A stretch of DNA of 10,767 bases from CAJQQY01 sp964352225 (GTDB lineage: Bacteria > Bacteroidota > Bacteroidia > Chitinophagales > Saprospiraceae), in the NCBI GenBank assembly GCA_964352225.1, contig CAYGRM010000232.1, positions 1-10,767 of the forward strand. Direction: 5' to 3'. The translations under genes and the position numbers were made by a program. A model generated the notes under the pieces. It ran no database searches. It had not been told where the DNA came from and saw nothing but the letters and a program-made list of their open reading frames with translations. Position 1 is the first letter of the stretch. Each line of letters begins with the position of its first letter. Of the stretch, positions 7,060 through 10,767 are shown in pieces.

Positions 7060-7077
7060 ACATTTTAATCAAAATGT
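7060..7077 (-). terminator. Weak AT-rich hairpin after the glycosyltransferase operon
   Basis: ACATTTT (7060-7066) pairs exactly with AAAATGT (7071-7077) over a 4-nt loop, 7 bp downstream of the glycosyltransferase stop on the - strand. It is AT-rich with no immediate T-run; a run of seven T residues comes only about 15 bp further on. It may mark the operon end but is a poor intrinsic terminator. Confidence 0.3.
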
Positions 7078-7083
7078 AACATA

Positions 7084-8352
7084 CTATTCACGGAGCGAAG
7101 AATTAACAGAAATAGTATTTTCTTGTGCTTTTAATTTTCTGGAAGGAACCATCGTAGATAGTATTTCAAACATCTCAAGTGCTAACTTCTTTCTATCAAA
7201 ATCTTTAGCTAATTTCAAACCACCCTCTTGCATTTTCAGGTATTGTTCTTTATCCTCAAAGATTAGATTGACCTTTTCTAAAAATTCGTTTTTACTTTCA
7301 GGCTCAAAAGAAAGGCCTGCATGATACGATGTTACTAAATCTTTTGCTTCACCTTCTACGCCTAGTAGAATAGGTTTTAGCATAGCTGCATTTTCAAAAA
7401 TTTTAGAAGGCAGTACTTTTTTGAATGTATCACTTTTTCTTAAATTAATAAGTGCCACATCTGCGATATTAATATAATCAGCGACAGCAGCTTTTGGAAT
7501 AGCATCTAGCAAAGTAACATTCTTTAGGTTTAAGTCCTTAGCTTGTTGAATCAATCGACCTTTGAAAGCACCATCTCCAATAAATAAAAAGTGAATCTCT
7601 TTTTGTTTAACCTCCACAGCAGAATCCAAAATGAAATCTAACTTATGCGCCATTCCATGTGTGCCGATATAAGCAATCACGAATTTATTTTCTAAACCAT
7701 GTTTTTTTAAAAGTGTGTGATCTTTCCCTCTTGGTTGATATTTAGACAAGTGAACTCCATTTTTGATCACGTGTATTTTTTCAGATTCTATTCCTAATGC
7801 CATTATTCTATCTTTGAAGGCATCTGTTACCACGATAATTTTATCTGCTCTTTTATAAAGAAATAAAACAATCCTATCCAATATTTTTAAAATTCGACTT
7901 TGCTCCATGGCTCCTACTGCTTTGATAGATTCTGGCCATAAGTCTCGGATCTCCATCACCCAAGGTTTTCTTTTAAAAATGGAAGCTAAATAACCTCCAA
8001 GAGCGGTGAATAATTGAGGGGTAGTTGCAATGATTAAATCAGTTTTTATAAAAAGGCTAGCAATAAGACCTGCAATACAAAAACTCAAATAATCTAAAAT
8101 TCGTTTGACCATCCCTCGATTCGGAGTGATATAAGTCCATACTCTTACGACTTTAATGCCGTCCATCATTTCCGTTTGATATAATTTATTTTTATATCCC
8201 CCAAATACTTTTCCTTTTGGAAAATTGGGCGCACAAGTTACTACCGTTACTTCAGCTCCTTTGGCAACCCACTCTACACAATGTTCATAGGTACGGGTAG
8301 CAGGGGCATTACTTTCAGGCGGAAAGTTATCAGTTAAAAAAAGTATTTTCAT
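7084..8352 (-). CDS. GT4-family glycosyltransferase, WbuB-like
   Basis: Retaining GT-B glycosyltransferase (422 aa) likely adding a sugar to a lipid-linked repeat unit on the cytoplasmic face of the inner membrane. Seen: N-terminal MKILFLTDNFPPESNAPATRT (the PPE.N.APA.R signature of WbuB-type enzymes), VTVVTCAPNFPKGKVFGGY near 36-53, WVMEIRDLWPES at 131-141, a hydrophobic stretch near 86-102 that may anchor it to the membrane, KNGVHLSKYQP at 197-207, and a C-terminal domain with FIGDGAFKGRL (257-266) and LPSKIFENAAMLKPILLG (314-331), containing the donor-phosphate-binding Glu320. WbuB homologues transfer N-acetyl-L-fucosamine; that donor is plausible here because a WecB-type epimerase scrap lies upstream, but it is unproven. 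Its ATG overlaps the stop of the heparinase-like gene by four bases (ATGA, 8352-8349), indicating translational coupling. It is the last gene of the polysaccharide operon in this window. Confidence 0.9.
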   Translation of the reverse strand: MKILFLTDNFPPESNAPATRTYEHCVEWVAKGAEVTVVTCAPNFPKGKVFGGYKNKLYQTEMMDGIKVVRVWTYITPNRGMVKRILDYLSFCIAGLIASLFIKTDLIIATTPQLFTALGGYLASIFKRKPWVMEIRDLWPESIKAVGAMEQSRILKILDRIVLFLYKRADKIIVVTDAFKDRIMALGIESEKIHVIKNGVHLSKYQPRGKDHTLLKKHGLENKFVIAYIGTHGMAHKLDFILDSAVEVKQKEIHFLFIGDGAFKGRLIQQAKDLNLKNVTLLDAIPKAAVADYINIADVALINLRKSDTFKKVLPSKIFENAAMLKPILLGVEGEAKDLVTSYHAGLSFEPESKNEFLEKVNLIFEDKEQYLKMQEGGLKLAKDFDRKKLALEMFEILSTMVPSRKLKAQENTISVNSSLRE

Positions 8353-9923
8353 AGAAATGTTATGCTTGTTTTGAGTTTGTTTTTAAAGGTTATTTTGGCA
8401 CATATTGCTTTTTGAGTTTGATTAAAACCTTGGGCAAAAAGATAAGATTCTAATTTAACCTGATCAAAGCCTTCGAAATCTATCTGTCCAAATGTTCCGA
8501 TTATACTTTGATTTTTTAATTCTAATTTTAGCTCAGGATGAAAGTGTAAATTCGCGATCCCCTCCCCTTTTCCAATAATTAAATCCTCAATTTGAAACTG
8601 GTTTTCTTGAAGTGAAAATTTTCTTTGATGTTCACATCCAATATTTTTATAGCCATCGTGAATGGCAAGAATACTATTTTGAGTCTCTTCCAGTTTTGTA
8701 ATCTCTGCTCGTTTTCCGATTCGAAATCCTCCCCAAACATCTGATTGTTCTTTTCCATTAATCATCACCGTATTATGCGAAGCGGTAGATCGCTCTATAT
8801 TTCTTCTAACATTTTTTTCATAAGTAGAAATTCCTGTATCCACGATAAATGGCTTGTCTTGATACTGAAGAATAAAATTGAACGTATCACTATGTGCATG
8901 ACCTGGAATATAATCAGGACCTATTTTTCCTACATCAACAATCGCTTCTATGTTTTTGTTGGAAAATTTGCGATAACCCGATTCGCCAAGAGCCATTTGA
9001 TTTAATTCGATATTGAGGTTTTTAGCATATTCAAATAACTGCTTTGACGTCGGAGCGATTCCATTGGTCGTATCGTTGAGGCAAGGCATTGCCCCATTTC
9101 TAAAGGTTATATTTTTCATCCAACCCAGCATTAGTGAAGCAGTTTTTTGGAGAAGGATTAATAAATTATTCGTGGAATTCTGAGGATTACTTTTAAGTAA
9201 GTTAATGCAATCGAGTATTCGATATAACATGATTTGATGGTACATTGGGCTTAATTCAAAATGAGCCCCATCAGACAAAATTTGCTCTTGTAATTGTATT
9301 GTTATAATTTCTTCAGCTTGGTCTATTATTTTTTGATCGTCAAAATAAATGCCTCCGAATAGTAATCCAAAGCCATTTTCTAAAAGGTGATTTCCCATCA
9401 AATGATATTCAGGCTTTGCATGGAGTCTTTGTAGTTGTCGATACATCGACTGATCAATTTTATTGTTTTTAACCTTATTTTCTATTAAAAATTTTACCCA
9501 AAAAATAATGCGTAGGGAAATAGGAAAAGATTCCATTCCATCTTTAATCTGCTTTTCTTTTTCTATAAAATCCTCCATCAAGTTTAAGCCTTGCTGAGTG
9601 GAAATATTGGGCTGCGCAAGGAATTCGAAATAATTAAGATTATAGGTCCAAAGCTTTCCATGAGGACTATAATTCCAATCTATTCCACTTTTGAATTGAT
9701 GTGAAATATTTAAAAACTCAAATTGATTTTCTCCAAAATAAGCAACAGGACTTGAAATAAAGCCGCTAAAAATTAGATTTTTAGTTTGAATTTGACTCCA
9801 ACTTTTATCCAACTTTTTAGAATATTTCACCATCCCTTGCAATCGATACCAAAGTTGATATCGTATTTGAATCCACTTCAAATATTTAAGGGTGTGATAA
9901 TATCTAAAAATTTGATTAAGCAT
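8349..9923 (-). CDS. Heparinase II/III-family (alginate lyase-like) protein of a polysaccharide biosynthesis cluster
   Basis: 524-aa protein with an N-terminal alpha/alpha-toroid (about 1-310) and a C-terminal heparinase II/III-like beta-sandwich (about 330-524). Key residues seen: LMGNHLLEN (Asn178, His179), ELSPMYHQ (Tyr228, His229), GHAHSD (His342, His344, Asp346) and ERSTASHNTV (His383, Asn384). In related lyases (PL12, PL15, PL17, PL21) the equivalent Asn/His and Tyr/His residues neutralise the uronate and carry out beta-elimination, so it looks catalytically competent. No signal peptide is evident: the N-terminus has aromatic and basic residues but no clean hydrophobic core, so its location is unclear. 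Coupled by ATGA overlap to a WbuB-like transferase, it probably serves in making, trimming or editing the cell's own capsule or O-antigen rather than in feeding. It could be mis-called an alginate utilisation gene because of the alginate locus nearby; operon context argues otherwise. Confidence 0.85.
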   Translation of the reverse strand: MLNQIFRYYHTLKYLKWIQIRYQLWYRLQGMVKYSKKLDKSWSQIQTKNLIFSGFISSPVAYFGENQFEFLNISHQFKSGIDWNYSPHGKLWTYNLNYFEFLAQPNISTQQGLNLMEDFIEKEKQIKDGMESFPISLRIIFWVKFLIENKVKNNKIDQSMYRQLQRLHAKPEYHLMGNHLLENGFGLLFGGIYFDDQKIIDQAEEIITIQLQEQILSDGAHFELSPMYHQIMLYRILDCINLLKSNPQNSTNNLLILLQKTASLMLGWMKNITFRNGAMPCLNDTTNGIAPTSKQLFEYAKNLNIELNQMALGESGYRKFSNKNIEAIVDVGKIGPDYIPGHAHSDTFNFILQYQDKPFIVDTGISTYEKNVRRNIERSTASHNTVMINGKEQSDVWGGFRIGKRAEITKLEETQNSILAIHDGYKNIGCEHQRKFSLQENQFQIEDLIIGKGEGIANLHFHPELKLELKNQSIIGTFGQIDFEGFDQVKLESYLFAQGFNQTQKAICAKITFKNKLKTSITFL

Positions 9924-9930
9924 TTGAGTT

Positions 9931-10020
9931 TTATTCTATTGAATGGATTGAATAAAATTTGTTATGAATCAACTTAGCAATTCGTTCAGTAGTTTTACCA
10001 TCCCACAGCGGCGGTATACC
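9931..10020 (-). pseudogene. C-terminal scrap of a WecB-type UDP-GlcNAc 2-epimerase
   Basis: On the - strand 10020-9931 reads GIPPLWDGKTTERIAKLI followed by HNKFYSIHSIE and a TAA stop (29 codons). The block PPLWDGKTAERI is the hallmark C-terminus of non-hydrolysing UDP-N-acetylglucosamine 2-epimerases (WecB, and the FnlC/WbjD enzymes of UDP-L-FucNAc synthesis). In the same frame a TAA lies two codons upstream, and the acetyltransferase gene ends at 10047, so the other roughly 350 codons are missing. It lies 7 bp before the heparinase-like start, in the position where an intact epimerase gene often precedes the heparinase-like and wbuB pair. This is read as a deletion scar. It cannot encode an active enzyme. 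Confidence 0.8.
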
Positions 10021-10046
10021 TAATTAGATTTTAATGCCTCCAACTT

Positions 10047-10487
10047 TTATACAAAATCTTCGAATAAGATATCTTCTTTTAGAATTTTAGCAGGAATACC
10101 TCCCACGATACAATTGTCAGGAACATCTTTGATCACGACCGCATTGGGCGCTATGATTACATTATTTCCAATTTTAATTGGCCCTAAAACTCTTGCTCCT
10201 GCTGCGATATAAACTTTATTACCAATTACGGGAACCGTCGGATTTTTGGAACGACCACCGATCGTGATGCCTTGACCAATGATACAGTCGTCTCCAATAA
10301 CAGCATCCTGATGAATGACTACCCCAATTCCTGAATGTCCAAACAAGGTATTTTTTCCAATCACCACACTACTGGGAATGTCGCTATTATAAAGTAGAAA
10401 AATGATAAATCGAAAAACTCTCGGAAGTATTGGAACCTTCTTTTTATAAAGAAAATGACTGACGCGATGTACTTTTATGAGATTCAT
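10047..10487 (-). CDS. Left-handed beta-helix acetyltransferase (serine acetyltransferase-like) of a polysaccharide cluster
   Basis: 146-aa LbH acetyltransferase resembling the C-terminal catalytic part of CysE/SAT. Seen: hexapeptide-repeat coils from about residue 41 to 133 (VVIGKN, AVIGDD, CIIGQGITIGG, PVIGNKV, KIGNNVIIAPNAVV) and the C-terminal GGIPAKIL that closes such helices. The N-terminal 35 residues are basic and hydrophobic, as in short capsule-type members. His51 (FGHSGIG) and His59 (VVIHQD) are kept, but the DIHP motif of true CysE reads DIPSS, so one active-site His is missing and serine O-acetylation is doubtful. O-acetylation of a sugar in the surface polysaccharide is more likely. 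Its ATG overlaps the stop of the upstream gene (ATGA, 10487-10484), and the wecB scrap follows. Start ATG10487 is supported by this overlap. Confidence 0.85.
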   Translation of the reverse strand: MNLIKVHRVSHFLYKKKVPILPRVFRFIIFLLYNSDIPSSVVIGKNTLFGHSGIGVVIHQDAVIGDDCIIGQGITIGGRSKNPTVPVIGNKVYIAAGARVLGPIKIGNNVIIAPNAVVIKDVPDNCIVGGIPAKILKEDILFEDFV

Positions 10488-10767
10488 ACTTTCTGGTTAT
10501 TTTCTTTTTTTTGAAAATATTTTTTTTTGTAAAAGTATCTACTAAAGAGAGATTTAAAAATAGGTAGCGACATAAAATCTCTGGTCAATACAGTTAGAAA
10601 AGTGTATAATCTATTTTTGAAAGAAAGATTCATCTCTACGAATTGTTGCTCCTTCATGCCCGTTCTTTTTCTTTTGAACAATAATTTGAGATTATCTTTT
10701 TGATTTAAAAAAATCCGTCGTCTAAGTGATAATGTTTTAAAATTATTGGGATGCATGGTCAATTTAT
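10484..10767 (-). CDS. Unidentified basic protein, C-terminal part (cut by window edge)
   Basis: An open reading on the - strand with no stop before the window edge, giving about 92-94 residues ending at TGA 10486-10484. It is very rich in Lys and Arg (LSLRRRIFLNQKDNLKLLFK and a terminal FYKKKYFQKKENNQK stretch). An in-frame ATG at 10756 could be an internal start, but the reading continues upstream, so it is most likely the 3' end of a longer gene. It overlaps the acetyltransferase start by ATGA, so it belongs to the same operon. Position in a polysaccharide cluster makes a glycosyltransferase C-terminus a reasonable guess, but no family motif is recognised. Confidence 0.6.
   Translation of the reverse strand, partial: KLTMHPNNFKTLSLRRRIFLNQKDNLKLLFKRKRTGMKEQQFVEMNLSFKNRLYTFLTVLTRDFMSLPIFKSLFSRYFYKKKYFQKKENNQKV

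Noticed and set aside
1..10767. CRISPR arrays, tRNA or rRNA genes, riboswitches, replication origins.
   Set aside because: No regularly spaced repeats, cloverleaf or rRNA-like sequence, or recognised riboswitch core was seen on either strand.

Overview
This AT-rich window reads as a chromosomal segment from a Bacteroidota bacterium, most likely a marine or otherwise alginate-exposed Cytophagales or Flavobacteriia-type organism. The reasons are the absence of clear Shine-Dalgarno sequences, a candidate TAnnTTTG-type -7 element, a lipoprotein polysaccharide lyase, and the gene families themselves. No finer taxonomic call is justified from the sequence alone.

Left region (103-6323): an alginate/uronate catabolism block built as two convergent units. 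On the + strand a PPi-type 6-phosphofructokinase is followed after 8 bp by a KDPG-aldolase-like (Eda) enzyme, and the pair ends in a strong terminator at 2053-2086. On the - strand a Tat-leader sugar-phosphate isomerase/epimerase-like TIM barrel, an aldo/keto reductase and a two-domain PL6 alginate lyase lipoprotein run 6323 to 2117. Their promoter region carries an 18-bp perfect palindrome. A plausible flow is PL6 lyase -> unsaturated uronate (DEH) -> reduction to KDG (possibly by the aldo/keto reductase) -> KDPG -> pyruvate plus glyceraldehyde-3-P (Eda), with the reversible PPi-PFK linking triose phosphates to hexose phosphates. The KDG kinase, KdgF and a transporter are not in the window. 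The aldo/keto reductase is interrupted by one in-frame ochre stop at codon 27 but is otherwise intact.

Scar region (about 6480-7083): the 3' half of a second eda gene, about 87% identical to the intact copy by hand alignment, carries an extra A in a homopolymer. It runs directly into the C-terminal remnant of a DDE (IS4-type) transposase on the opposite strand. The two eda sequences are direct repeats flanking the lyase operon.

Right region (7084-10767, all - strand): part of a surface-polysaccharide (capsule or O-antigen) cluster. Transcription order is an unidentified basic protein cut by the window edge, a left-handed beta-helix acetyltransferase, a 29-codon scrap of the C-terminus of a WecB-type UDP-GlcNAc 2-epimerase, a heparinase II/III-family protein, and a WbuB-like GT4 glycosyltransferase. 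Two junctions are ATGA overlaps. The wecB scrap implies a deleted gene in this operon.

The most notable overall feature is the number of broken genes at otherwise coherent pathway loci: the reductase, the second eda, the transposase and wecB.
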